32,928 bases of DNA, from the NCBI GenBank assembly GCA_937928405.1, contig CALFWZ010000227.1:1-32928 (forward strand), in the 5' to 3' direction. This document shows, piece after piece, positions 1 through 8,180 of this stretch; within the stretch, counting starts at the first letter, position 1, and each line of letters starts with the position of its first letter. Source of the stretch: an uncultured Saprospiraceae bacterium. Its GTDB lineage: Bacteria > Bacteroidota > Bacteroidia > Chitinophagales > Saprospiraceae. Made by a program: the position numbers and the translations under genes. Under the pieces are notes generated by a model. It made no database searches. It saw only the letters and a program-made list of their open reading frames with translations, and was not told where the DNA came from.

Positions 1-3000
1 GACTGGACAAACAAACTCAGGGCCTTCATTCGCTAATGTGTAAATCTGCGTATGGCTTACACTACGACCACAAACATCCGTCGCCGTATATGTATACTGA
101 ATCGTAGAACCTGGACATCCTAGCGTACCCGTATTGTTTGGAGCACTTACCGTAAGTGTCTGTCCTAAGCCACAATCTGTATCTACTGTAAATAAATGAG
201 GTTGCGGAAAAGCATTCACCGCACAATCCACCGTTTGGTTGAGTGGAATACTAGTAATCACTGGATCAGACACACTTTGATCGTACACAAAACTCTGAAT
301 ACAGGTGCTACTATTGCCACAAGCATCGGTCACCGTATAAGTTCTACTCAACGTTCGATCAGCTGCATCAGCAGAGCAGAAATTTAATAGTGCCTGATTG
401 GCAGGACTATCTGTAAATGCTACTGTCAATTCGCTCACACCAGCGCAATTATCTGAAGCAGTTCCTCCGATGGCCATAAAGTCTGTAATATTCATTGCCG
501 TAGGCAAAGGATCTGTATTACAAACTAAAGACTGATCCGCAGGACAAGCGATGACTGGTCCCGTTGTATCTTCTACCGTAATAATTTGATCACAAGAACT
601 TATATTTCCACAAGCATCAGTCGCCGTCCATGTTCGCGTAATCATATAGGTATATTGTCCACAACCAGTAGTTGTTTGCGTACTTACATCAGCGAAGGTG
701 ACGACAGCAGCAGAGCAAGAGGCAGTAGCGGTAGCCGTTCCGGTATTGGCAGGAGAGGTATCAGCATCACAGGCTAAAGTGACATCTGCAGGACACGTAA
801 TGACGGATGGCGTGGTACTTTCAACGGTAATAATTTGATCACAGGTGCTTGCATTTCCACAAGGATCGGTTGCCGTCCATGTTCGGGTAATCATATATTC
901 AAATTGATCACACCCCGTAGTACCTTGCGTACTGACATCGCTGAAAGTGATGACTAAATCACCGTCGGCTACACAGTTATCTCCAGTGGCAGTAGCCGAT
1001 CCTGTAGCACCTGGATCAGTTGATTGATCACATTCAACTGTCACATCCGCAGGGCAGGTAATTGTTGCTGAACCAGCATCTACCACGGTAATGATCTGAT
1101 CACAACTAGCCATTCTATTACAAGCATCCGTTGAAGTCCATGTTCGAGTAATCGTATAATTACTAGCATTACATCCAGTGCCTTGTGTACTTACATCAGA
1201 GAAGGTGATGACGGCAGCAGAGCAAGAAGCAGTACCGGTAGCCATTCCTGTATTGGCAGGAGAGGTATCTGCATCACAAGCTATGGTGACACTTGCAGGA
1301 CAAGCAACGGTTGGAACAATCGTACTTTCAATCGTAAAGGTCTGCATACATTCAGCCATGTTCCCCTCGGTATCTTGCAGGAAGTAAGTTCTTGTAATGC
1401 TAACAGGATCTCCAGGACAACCAGAATTTCCTGGTATAATAGTCAAGGCAGATTGAGTAACTTCTCCACAGGAGTCGATAACAATTGGTAAATCAAAATC
1501 AACAGGTGGTAAATCTGCACGACATTCTAAAGCTTGATCAGTTATGTTTGAGCAATCAACTTCTAAATCACAAGGATCAAGAATGCATATTTCTACTTCT
1601 GCACCTGCAAATGGAAGTGTCGCTGGAATATATTCTACTGAATATACGATGGATGGATCGGAGCTAACAATAGCAGCAAATTGCCCAGTTATCGAACCAC
1701 CGCCATCTACTATCTTAAAACAGTCCCCAATATCGTAGTCTGGATAATTCCATTCTAACTTGGCTGTTACACCACTTATATCTACGGTACTACCACTTTG
1801 AATGTCGATTTGATCAAACTCATCAGATCCAGCTGAATCGCCAGTAATATCAAATACGAAGCAGGAGGTTCCTAAGTCTACATCACCTCTTACTTCAAAT
1901 TCATTGGTCGTATCATTACAACCCGATTCAAGAATACCACCTGTATTATCAAAAGTACCATCATCTACTTCAATAGCATCACTAGTAATGGAAGTTATAT
2001 CTATTATTAAGGTACCCATATTGATGGCCGTACCATCTATTTGTAAACCATCACCATCACTATTTACATCTTTGTAGGTACCAGTATTGATCCAAGTACC
2101 ATCTGCTTTAATTTCAGCACCATGATCGCCAGAATTGGTAGTGGTCGTATTACCGGAATTGTTGAAGGTAGCCCATGCTTGTATGGCAATGAGGTCATTG
2201 GTCGAGCCCGCCGAAGCGCCACTATCACCTGCTATATTAAGGGTTCCTATATTAAGAAATTCAACCGTCTCCGTTGCTGTTTGCCCTTTCATACTAATTC
2301 CATTACTATTACCATTGGTGGAAAGAGACATATCAATATCAATGGTTCCAGCCGCCGCATTCGTAAATGTTGTAACAAAATCTCTCACTGGCGGAGTGGT
2401 ACCCGGAAGAAAAGGATCATCTGAGCCATATTCAACGACAATACCATCATTTGCAGTACCGCTTATGTCAATATCAATAATTCCAAAATTGTCAAACATT
2501 GACCCATTAGTTATCAACATAGCCTCATCACCACCAACTGCATCAATGTCAATCGTTCCATTATTTACAAAACTGGATGATCTACGCACACCACTAGTAG
2601 TACCTGAAGCTACCACAAGATGATCGTCACTAGCACCAGTGATAAATATATTAGCATTATTAATAAAAGAACCGCTAGAAGTTACAAAGAGTCCATCTGT
2701 ACCTGCTCCATTAATATTAATAGTACCATTATTAGTAAAGGTACCTTTAACATAAACACCGCCCTCATCAGCAGCGACCGCATTTATAGTACCATTATTA
2801 GTTATTGTTCCGCTGGTAGAATCTAAATCAAGTGCTCCATTGGTACCGCCTCCATCATCACTTCCTACATTTAGTACTCCATTTATTATAAAGTCTGCAC
2901 CAGATTTTATTTCGACTGATTGAACCGTAATATTGGCTGCTGCAGGTATTTCAACAAATACACTTCCTGTAATGACTACATCGTCAGCGGCCGTTGGAAC

Positions 3001-3165
3001 CATGCCGGTGTCCCAATTGGATGCAACGGTCCAGTCACCGGGTGCAGCCATAGTTCCGCCTCCGGTATAAGTAACCAAGGCCGCATTTAATTGACCGCAA
3101 ACCCCTAGGAGGATAAGCGCCAAAAGGCTGGAAAATTTATGAAAAAATGGTTTAATAATTTGCAT
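1..3165 (-). CDS. Secreted adhesin-like protein, beta-helix and HYR-like repeats (3' end outside window)
   Basis: The frame is open from an ATG at 3165 to the left edge, giving 1055 codons with the C-terminus missing. Residues 1-28 form a signal peptide: MQIIKPFFHK, then a hydrophobic core LLALILLGV, ending near LNA-A. Residues about 138-440 hold roughly ten irregular 22-30 residue units of the form GTFxNNGTIxIxG...DGLxV, which suggests a right-handed beta-helix or filamentous adhesin fold. From about residue 530 to the edge there are about five HYR-like Ig modules, each with CPAxVTxxCD, TRTWTATDxCGN and a paired-Cys pattern, at a period near 260 bp. The role is inferred: a surface or secreted adhesin, probably T9SS-exported like the giant gene at the right edge. 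The sorting domain that would prove this is not visible. There is no clear Shine-Dalgarno site, as is usual in Bacteroidota. The transcript diverges from the gene at 3726. Confidence 0.85.
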   Translation of the reverse strand, partial: MQIIKPFFHKFSSLLALILLGVCGQLNAALVTYTGGGTMAAPGDWTVASNWDTGMVPTAADDVVITGSVFVEIPAAANITVQSVEIKSGADFIINGVLNVGSDDGGGTNGALDLDSTSGTITNNGTINAVAADEGGVYVKGTFTNNGTININGAGTDGLFVTSSGSFINNANIFITGASDDHLVVASGTTSGVRRSSSFVNNGTIDIDAVGGDEAMLITNGSMFDNFGIIDIDISGTANDGIVVEYGSDDPFLPGTTPPVRDFVTTFTNAAAGTIDIDMSLSTNGNSNGISMKGQTATETVEFLNIGTLNIAGDSGASAGSTNDLIAIQAWATFNNSGNTTTTNSGDHGAEIKADGTWINTGTYKDVNSDGDGLQIDGTAINMGTLIIDITSITSDAIEVDDGTFDNTGGILESGCNDTTNEFEVRGDVDLGTSCFVFDITGDSAGSDEFDQIDIQSGSTVDISGVTAKLEWNYPDYDIGDCFKIVDGGGSITGQFAAIVSSDPSIVYSVEYIPATLPFAGAEVEICILDPCDLEVDCSNITDQALECRADLPPVDFDLPIVIDSCGEVTQSALTIIPGNSGCPGDPVSITRTYFLQDTEGNMAECMQTFTIESTIVPTVACPASVTIACDADTSPANTGMATGTASCSAAVITFSDVSTQGTGCNASNYTITRTWTSTDACNRMASCDQIITVVDAGSATITCPADVTVECDQSTDPGATGSATATGDNCVADGDLVITFSDVSTQGTTGCDQFEYMITRTWTATDPCGNASTCDQIITVESTTPSVITCPADVTLACDADTSPANTGTATATASCSAAVVTFADVSTQTTTGCGQYTYMITRTWTATDACGNISSCDQIITVEDTTGPVIACPADQSLVCNTDPLPTAMNITDFMAIGGTASDNCAGVSELTVAFTDSPANQALLNFCSADAADRTLSRTYTVTDACGNSSTCIQSFVYDQSVSDPVITSIPLNQTVDCAVNAFPQPHLFTVDTDCGLGQTLTVSAPNNTGTLGCPGSTIQYTYTATDVCGRSVSHTQIYTLANEGPEFVCPV

Positions 3166-3284
3166 AAGGGCTTGTTTTAAGTTAAAAATTGAAGATTAAA
3201 TATATAACTCAGTTTTGGGTATAATTCTACCTGTCCGTAGTATGAATTACGGAAAATAACTTTGAATATAGAATCGGTTTTGGT

Positions 3285-3354
3285 GGTAGTAAAGACTATG
3301 TAGGTAGTAAAGGTATGTTTTTATTGTGAACTTTTCAAGAATTGGTCGACCAAT
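3285..3354. promoter_or_regulatory. Possible operator elements in the 560-bp divergent spacer 3166-3725
   Basis: The spacer 3166-3725 is AT-rich and shows no convincing ORF or RNA gene. Two structured elements stand out. One is a perfect 14-bp palindrome, attggtcgaccaat, at 3341-3354. The other is a pair of identical 10-mers, ggtagtaaag, at 3285-3294 and 3303-3312, 18 bp apart. Both lie 120-190 bp upstream of the adhesin start at 3165. They may bind a regulator, but I cannot assign one. No convincing TAnnTTTG box was found for either divergent gene. Confidence 0.25.
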
Positions 3355-3725
3355 ATATCAGTCCGTTATACTTCGCATTGAGAGATTATTGTAGGTTACC
3401 GTCTATTAAAGCCTCTTGGGTATTTCAAAATCTACCCATATGAGACAATTTTACAGATATCAAATTGGTTTAACCTTAAACATTATCAAAACTACACATA
3501 TAACTTTTTTGCTAACTTTCACTAATTTAATAATACTAAAAAAATAATTCTTGCATAAAAATTCTTTTTATTATAAATTAAGATAATATATTGCATCCCC
3601 AACTTAATGCACAGTGTATTAAAATAGAAAATTTTATTTCTGATTATATCTTACAGGTTCAACCCATATTTAGATACATAACATAAAAATTGTTTAAAAA
3701 CAATCATACTAACCAAAACGCTAAC

Positions 3726-4688
3726 ATGCAATCTTTAAATAAGATTTTAAAAAATATTGGACAATCAACGGCAAATCCTACTGGTGTATTGACCGCCACC
3801 AAGACTGATAAGAGCTATCAGAACTTCGCAAACTTCGATTTACCAAAACTCAAAGTCGCCCTAACTGGCCAGAAAATGGTGGATATTTCTTTGGTCATTC
3901 ATGCTTTACAAGAACTTTATACGATAAGCGGGATTCCGCTAAGCATCGAAGCCATCCACTATAATTTTATTTTGGAAGAAGGAGTTTTGCAGGTTCCTAT
4001 CAAATTAAAAATTGAAGCGCACGATTACTGTCTATTTTTGATTTACAGCGAAAAATGCGCCGCAGCATTTGTTGATGCTCGGAATAGATTGCAGACATTA
4101 AAAAAATATCGAGCAGTCTATCTCAGTAAGGTTCCCATGACAGGAGATCAAGCACCACAATCGGCACTTACCTCTTTAAGGTTTGATCATTTTCGGGTAT
4201 CTTCTCAGCATCCAATCCTAGAAAATTATGCGATGTGGTGGTCCACCTCAAGAGAGCCACTATTTCAGCACTCAAAGTCTTTACAAGATTTAGAACAGAT
4301 CTCTAAGGCCTTGGATGGCTATGAATCCTACTTTATTGGCAGGTTTTTTAAAGCACTCGAAATTCCTGAATTTACGGGGGAGGAAGTAAAACGGGTCGCA
4401 CTTCCCAAAAAGGAAAGAACCCTCACGGTCATTGGCCCAGAAGAACAAGTTATCCTTCTTTCCTTTTCACAGAAAAAAGGAATTCGTCTACATTTTGATC
4501 GATATAATACACCCTTCGGTTACCGCGCTGCTATTATCGAACAACTGTGCATTGCCATTCAGGCTTATACTATTCGATTGCAATTAAGAGACCTTCCTCG
4601 TGATACAACAACCCGTTCTCGAGGTCCAGAATGGTATTTAGAAATGGCGGAAAAAAATGAGGAAGTGATCGGGTTTGTTGATGTGTAG
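3726..4688 (+). CDS. Hypothetical protein, 320 aa
   Basis: I do not recognise this protein. I chose the ATG at 3726. The frame can be extended 12 codons upstream to a TTG at 3690, but that stretch is low-complexity Asn/Lys sequence and an ATG is preferable. There is no signal peptide, membrane segment or coiled coil, so it is probably cytoplasmic. The first 40 residues are polar (MQSLNKILKNIGQ). A mixed alpha/beta region follows, with conserved-looking segments such as FDLPKLKVALTGQ, an aromatic patch AMWWSTSREPLF near residue 175, and a basic region VALPKKERTLTVIG near residue 230. The C-terminus is mostly helical. It stands alone between divergent and convergent neighbours, so context gives no function. 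Codon use resembles that of its neighbours. The ORF is long and clean, so the gene itself is likely real. Confidence 0.75.
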   Translation: MQSLNKILKNIGQSTANPTGVLTATKTDKSYQNFANFDLPKLKVALTGQKMVDISLVIHALQELYTISGIPLSIEAIHYNFILEEGVLQVPIKLKIEAHDYCLFLIYSEKCAAAFVDARNRLQTLKKYRAVYLSKVPMTGDQAPQSALTSLRFDHFRVSSQHPILENYAMWWSTSREPLFQHSKSLQDLEQISKALDGYESYFIGRFFKALEIPEFTGEEVKRVALPKKERTLTVIGPEEQVILLSFSQKKGIRLHFDRYNTPFGYRAAIIEQLCIAIQAYTIRLQLRDLPRDTTTRSRGPEWYLEMAEKNEEVIGFVDV

Positions 4689-4829
4689 ATTTTTTTGATG
4701 TGCGGATTATTTGGTGTGCGAATGTACGGATTTTTTGATGCGTGGATTATTGGAACAGTTCCCGTCCCAGGACAAATCCCAAAATCCGCATATCAAAAAA
4801 TCTACTAATCCGCACATCAAGAAATCCAC
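4689..4829. repeat. Inverted-repeat array between convergent genes; likely bidirectional terminator
   Basis: The spacer holds degenerate copies of one motif, roughly gattttttgatgtgcggatt. Forward copies are at 4689-4709 and 4729-4747, with a weaker one at 4711-4728. Reverse-complement copies are at 4783-4803 and 4806-4829. The outer pair (4689-4709 with 4806-4825) matches with only a small mismatch in the T-run, and the inner pair (4729-4747 with 4783-4803) is also strong. A transcript from either side could therefore fold into a long stem about a 35-nt loop, and the loop itself contains ggaacagttcc. The array starts directly after the plus-strand stop at 4688 and ends 5 bp before the minus-strand stop at 4835. 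Termination is inferred from this position. It could also be a dispersed intergenic repeat family. Confidence 0.6.
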
Positions 4830-4834
4830 TAATC

Positions 4835-5839
4835 CTAAAAGCCCTCTACTCCATTTACCGTGGTATATTTAAAGCTGAGTTTTTTATCAGGATAGATACG
4901 TTTGAACGCAGACTGCACCATGATGGTTGCCTCGTGAAAACCGCAAAGAATCAATTTAAGTTTTCCTTGATAAGTATTGATATCACCAATCGCATAAATG
5001 CCAGGAACGTTGGTACTATAATCAAGCGTATCTACTTCGATCGCATTTTTAACGACAGACAATCCCCAGTCGGCGATCGGTCCAAGTTTAGGAGAGAGAC
5101 CAAAAAGCGGAACAAAATGATCCGTCGGCTGAGAAAATTCTCCTTTGGTTTTATGTTTGATGACAACGTCCGTTAGCTTACCATTACCCGCTAACCCAAC
5201 AGCTTGCGCCTCGGTGATCAATTTTATTTTTCCACTTTCTGCCAATTCCATGACCTTCTCAACAGAGTCCAACGCCCCTCGAAATGAGTTCCGTCGGTGG
5301 ACCAACATCACATCACTGGCCACATCCGCTAGGAAGATCGTCCAATCCAAAGCAGAGTCTCCTCCACCTGCGAGGATGACGCGTTTGTCGCGATAGAATT
5401 CAGGATCTTTGATGATATACTCTACCCCCTTGTCTTCAAATTTAGCTAGGTTTTCGATGGGTGGTTTTCGAGGTTCGAAACAGCCTAAACCACCAGCAAT
5501 AGCGATCACAGGTGCGTTAATTTTTGTTCCTTTACTTGTTGTCAATAGGAAGCTTTCATCTGCTAATTTTTCGATCTGCTCTGCTCGTTCACCTAATGTA
5601 AATCCAGGTTTGAAGGGTTCAATCTGCTTCATCAAATTGTCCACTAAATCACCTGCCAAGATTTCTGGAAATCCAGGAATATCATAAATAGGTTTTTTAG
5701 GATAGATTTCTGTCAGCTGACCACCAGGCTGAGGTAATGAATCTACCAAGTGACATTTGAGCTTTAAAAGCCCGGCTTCAAAAACGGTAAATAATCCACA
5801 TGGCCCCGCTCCGATGATTAATATATCTGTCTTTATCAT
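4835..5839 (-). CDS. Ferredoxin-NADP+ reductase, thioredoxin-reductase-like type
   Basis: This 334-aa flavoprotein transfers electrons between NADPH and ferredoxin. It has an N-terminal FAD-binding GAGPCG (residues 10-15), the family segment PQPGGQLTEIYP (about 36-47), a NADP-binding GGGDSA (158-163), HRR (181-183) suited to the 2'-phosphate of NADP, and the second FAD motif YAIGDI (282-287). The redox CxxC of thioredoxin reductases is absent, which favours the FNR (YumC-like) branch. Length is normal for that family. It is the last gene of the sulfite-reduction cluster, 111 bp after cysH. The context suggests it regenerates the reduced ferredoxin used by the sulfite reductase at 8181-10331. 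This link is inferred. General housekeeping FNR activity is equally possible. Confidence 0.9.
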   Translation of the reverse strand: MIKTDILIIGAGPCGLFTVFEAGLLKLKCHLVDSLPQPGGQLTEIYPKKPIYDIPGFPEILAGDLVDNLMKQIEPFKPGFTLGERAEQIEKLADESFLLTTSKGTKINAPVIAIAGGLGCFEPRKPPIENLAKFEDKGVEYIIKDPEFYRDKRVILAGGGDSALDWTIFLADVASDVMLVHRRNSFRGALDSVEKVMELAESGKIKLITEAQAVGLAGNGKLTDVVIKHKTKGEFSQPTDHFVPLFGLSPKLGPIADWGLSVVKNAIEVDTLDYSTNVPGIYAIGDINTYQGKLKLILCGFHEATIMVQSAFKRIYPDKKLSFKYTTVNGVEGF

Positions 5840-5858
5840 TTTTTTAAATCTTTATAAA

Positions 5859-5878
5859 GAAGTTATTCAAATAACTTC
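5859..5878 (-). other. Small AT-rich hairpin in the cysH-FNR spacer
   Basis: Between the cysH stop (5951) and the FNR start (5839) lies a 111-bp spacer. It contains an 8-bp stem, gaagttat / ataacttc, with a tcaa loop. The stem is AT-rich and has only a weak T-tract behind it on the minus strand. It could be an intercistronic processing or weak attenuation element, or chance. Confidence 0.25.
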
Positions 5879-5950
5879 ACAAAATTAATTAAATATAAAA
5901 CAAGAAACTATCCTTTATGTTGCTGAATAGTGCGGTTCTTCTCACAAGTT

Positions 5951-6652
5951 TTACTTTCGAGTAAAAAAGTTTGGATGTAAACCACATTCTTTATTGCCAC
6001 TTCCAGACCAACGTCCATCTCTTCCTTGTCCTTTCTGCGTACAATGGGTGCAACCAACCGAGCCATATCCTTCTTTTTCCAACGGATGACGAGGTAGTTT
6101 ATGAACATCTAAATGATATAAAAATTCTCCTTCGTCGATATCTACCAGTGGCTGGAATTTGATAATATCTCCTCGCTGTTCAAAAATATCAAGCCTAGCT
6201 CGAAAATCTGTTTGATACGCCATCAGTCCACTGATCCAAACCTTATGTTGAGCTACAATTGGATCAAGTGGCGCAATTTTGTTGACGGTACAACACATCC
6301 GTGGATGTTCGATCCACCATTGATCTTGTTGGGTAATTAAATTTTCTTTTTCACTAGGTAGAATCTCTTTTACCGTTAGGTTAAATTTTTCGATCAGCTG
6401 GTTTTTATAGGCGATCGTCTCTGGAAAATGATACGTAGTATTGATAAAATAAATCAATTGCGACGGATGAATGTCTTGTAATAAGTGTAGTAAAAAAACT
6501 GATTTAGTCCCAAAAGAAGAAGTCATCAACACTTCTTTTTCCGGAAAATATTCGTATAATTTTTCTATTCTTTCTTTAAAATTGAGGGGTTTAAAAATAG
6601 TATTCAACTCCTCAACACTCCATTCCTGAAGTTGTTGTTTTGCTTTCAACAT
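5951..6652 (-). CDS. cysH: Phosphoadenylyl/adenylyl-sulfate reductase (4Fe-4S type)
   Basis: This cytoplasmic enzyme of 233 aa reduces APS (or PAPS) to sulfite in assimilatory sulfate reduction. It shows the phosphate-binding SSFGTKS loop (residues 45-51), a Cys pair CC at 120-121, CTHC at 201-204, and the catalytic C-terminal ECGLH with Cys223. The CC plus CxxC set is the 4Fe-4S signature of plant/bacterial APS reductases and is missing from E. coli-type PAPS reductases, so APS is the more likely substrate. Length is normal. The start ATG lies 7 nt after the stop of the siroheme gene, so the two are probably co-transcribed. Its product, sulfite, is the substrate of the siroheme reductase at 8181-10331. 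Confidence 0.93.
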   Translation of the reverse strand: MLKAKQQLQEWSVEELNTIFKPLNFKERIEKLYEYFPEKEVLMTSSFGTKSVFLLHLLQDIHPSQLIYFINTTYHFPETIAYKNQLIEKFNLTVKEILPSEKENLITQQDQWWIEHPRMCCTVNKIAPLDPIVAQHKVWISGLMAYQTDFRARLDIFEQRGDIIKFQPLVDIDEGEFLYHLDVHKLPRHPLEKEGYGSVGCTHCTQKGQGRDGRWSGSGNKECGLHPNFFTRK

Positions 6653-6659
6653 GTAAGTA

Positions 6660-7259
6660 TTAGTTTTGTTTTTTTTCGGTTAATAAACTGGCGGTCGCTT
6701 CGTTAAGAGCTTTTACCTTCGCATTAAAATCTCCTGTTAACTGATCTCGTATTTCTTTTAAATTATCAAGCAGATCACCCACATCTTCCGGGAGGGTAGC
6801 TTCTAAAACTTGTCGGAATCTTTTAGCAAAAGTAGGAGATTGACCATTCGTGGAAATAGCTACTTTCAGTGGTCCACGCGTTACGATACTACCTAAATAA
6901 AAATCGCATAACTCCGGCGTATCGGCTACATTAATCAACTTTCCGGCAGCTTTGGCAGCACGTTGTACTTCGTGATTCAGTGCTCGGATATTGGTAGCCG
7001 CTACAATTAAGTCATGATCTGCAATATCTGTTACCGCAAATTCTTTTTTTATAATGGTCACCTTATAATCACCTTTGGAAAGCAATTTTTCTAATTCGGG
7101 TGAAACCCACGGTGCTACTACCGTGATGTTTGCTTCTGGACTACTTTTTAAAATAAAAAACAGTTTTTCGTAGCCGACTTCTCCCGCTCCTACAATCAAC
7201 ATTTTTAGATTGTGTAATTTTAAGAAAATCGGATATAAAGGATTTTTTTTTGTTTGCAT
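6660..7259 (-). CDS. Precorrin-2 dehydrogenase / sirohydrochlorin ferrochelatase (CysG N-terminal or Met8-like)
   Basis: This stand-alone protein of 199 aa converts precorrin-2 to sirohydrochlorin with NAD+ and may also insert iron to make siroheme. It has a Rossmann motif LIVGAGEVG (residues 21-29), NVADTPELCDF (110-120), which corresponds to the conserved catalytic-Asp region, and STNGQSPTFAKRFR (136-149), the usual GxSPxxAxxxR segment. No methyltransferase domain is fused. That activity is the separate gene at 7405-8175, so CysG is split here. Length fits the stand-alone family. It overlaps nothing, and cysH follows after 7 nt. A possible promoter lies about 40 nt upstream. Confidence 0.92.
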   Translation of the reverse strand: MQTKKNPLYPIFLKLHNLKMLIVGAGEVGYEKLFFILKSSPEANITVVAPWVSPELEKLLSKGDYKVTIIKKEFAVTDIADHDLIVAATNIRALNHEVQRAAKAAGKLINVADTPELCDFYLGSIVTRGPLKVAISTNGQSPTFAKRFRQVLEATLPEDVGDLLDNLKEIRDQLTGDFNAKVKALNEATASLLTEKKQN

Positions 7260-7300
7260 GTTATAAATATTTTAAGTGTAGGACAAAATTAAATTGGCCA

Positions 7301-7308
7301 CAAAGTTA
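7301..7308 (-). promoter_or_regulatory. Candidate internal promoter -7 box
   Basis: On the minus strand the spacer 7260-7404 contains TAACTTTG, an exact TAnnTTTG box, ending about 42 nt before the ATG at 7259. No well-spaced -33 TTTG was found: one TTTG is only 13 nt upstream. The spacer also holds an inverted pair, ccacaaag at 7299-7306 and ctttgtgg at 7359-7366. A secondary promoter would let the last three genes escape the leader control upstream of the reductase. This is tentative. Confidence 0.35.
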
Positions 7309-7404
7309 TACCGTTAATTTCCAAAGTTCTTTTCGTAGAAAAAATATTTCTTTAGTAGCTTTGTGGTAATTATAAAGCGCTTCTTATGTTTTATCCTGTA
7401 TTTA

Positions 7405-8175
7405 TTAGTGTTGCGTAATCAGTGTTTTTAATTTTTGATTTAAGGCTGGGTGTAAGCCCACGACTGCACCAATCACAATAATAGCTGGGGTAGAAATTTT
7501 CTTTTTTATAATTTCATTTTCAATAGAATTGACGGTTCCTAATGCGACCTGCTCATTGTCGGTGCTGCCACTTTGTACGACCATTACGGGTACATCTCCT
7601 TTTCCATTTTTTCGAAATACTTTAGCAATCTCTCGTATTTTTTTTAGCCCCATCAGAATTACTACCGTAGCAGAAGACTGTGCCGCTACCGCAATATCTT
7701 TCGATAAAACACCTGCTTTTGTTGTCCCCGTCAACACCCAAAAACTTTCATTTACGCCTCGGCAGGTAAGTGGTACTTGCTGCAATTCAGGAACAGCGAT
7801 GCAAGAAGAAATACCAGGAATCACCGACACTTCGATATCGTGTTCCGTCGCAAAATGCATTTCTTCATGACCACGACCAAAGACAAATGGATCGCCTCCT
7901 TTTAGCCGTACCACATGCCCGTGTAAACAGGCATAACGCACCATCAATTCGTTAATTTCTTCTTGAGAATACCGATGGTCATTGGCTCTTTTTCCAACAT
8001 AAACCCGAATAGCGGTATCTGGAATATAATCTAGCACACCTTTTCCAACTAAGGCATCGTAGAGTACTACATCGGCTTTTTGAATTGCTTTCAAACCTTT
8101 GATCGTTAATAAATCTGGATCACCGGGTCCAGCTCCAACGAGGGTTATTTTGGGTTGTTTATTTGTAGTAATCAT
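7405..8175 (-). CDS. cobA: Uroporphyrinogen-III C-methyltransferase (SUMT)
   Basis: This 256-aa enzyme makes precorrin-2 from uroporphyrinogen III with two SAM molecules, the committed step to siroheme. The family motifs are all present: VGAGPGDPDLLT (residues 13-24), RLKGGDPFVFGRG (90-102), VIPGISS (118-124) and VPLTCRG (134-140), in the tetrapyrrole methylase fold. Length matches single-domain SUMT enzymes. The start lies 5 nt after the stop of the sulfite reductase gene, indicating tight co-transcription. Its job here is to supply the siroheme cofactor of that reductase. A role in cobalamin synthesis cannot be excluded, but no cobalamin genes are in the window. Confidence 0.95.
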   Translation of the reverse strand: MITTNKQPKITLVGAGPGDPDLLTIKGLKAIQKADVVLYDALVGKGVLDYIPDTAIRVYVGKRANDHRYSQEEINELMVRYACLHGHVVRLKGGDPFVFGRGHEEMHFATEHDIEVSVIPGISSCIAVPELQQVPLTCRGVNESFWVLTGTTKAGVLSKDIAVAAQSSATVVILMGLKKIREIAKVFRKNGKGDVPVMVVQSGSTDNEQVALGTVNSIENEIIKKKISTPAIIVIGAVVGLHPALNQKLKTLITQH

Positions 8176-8180
8176 CTGAT

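Noticed and set aside
3690..3725. TTG at 3690 as start of the hypothetical protein
   Set aside because: An ATG 12 codons downstream is a better start, and the extension is low-complexity Asn/Lys sequence.
4835..5839. Thioredoxin reductase as identity of the flavoprotein
   Set aside because: The redox-active CxxC motif is absent, and the PQPGGQLTEIYP segment and the neighbouring sulfite reductase favour ferredoxin-NADP reductase.
5908..6108. 66-aa minus-strand ORF overlapping cysH in another frame
   Set aside because: It lies mostly inside the well-supported cysH gene and has no recognisable features of its own.
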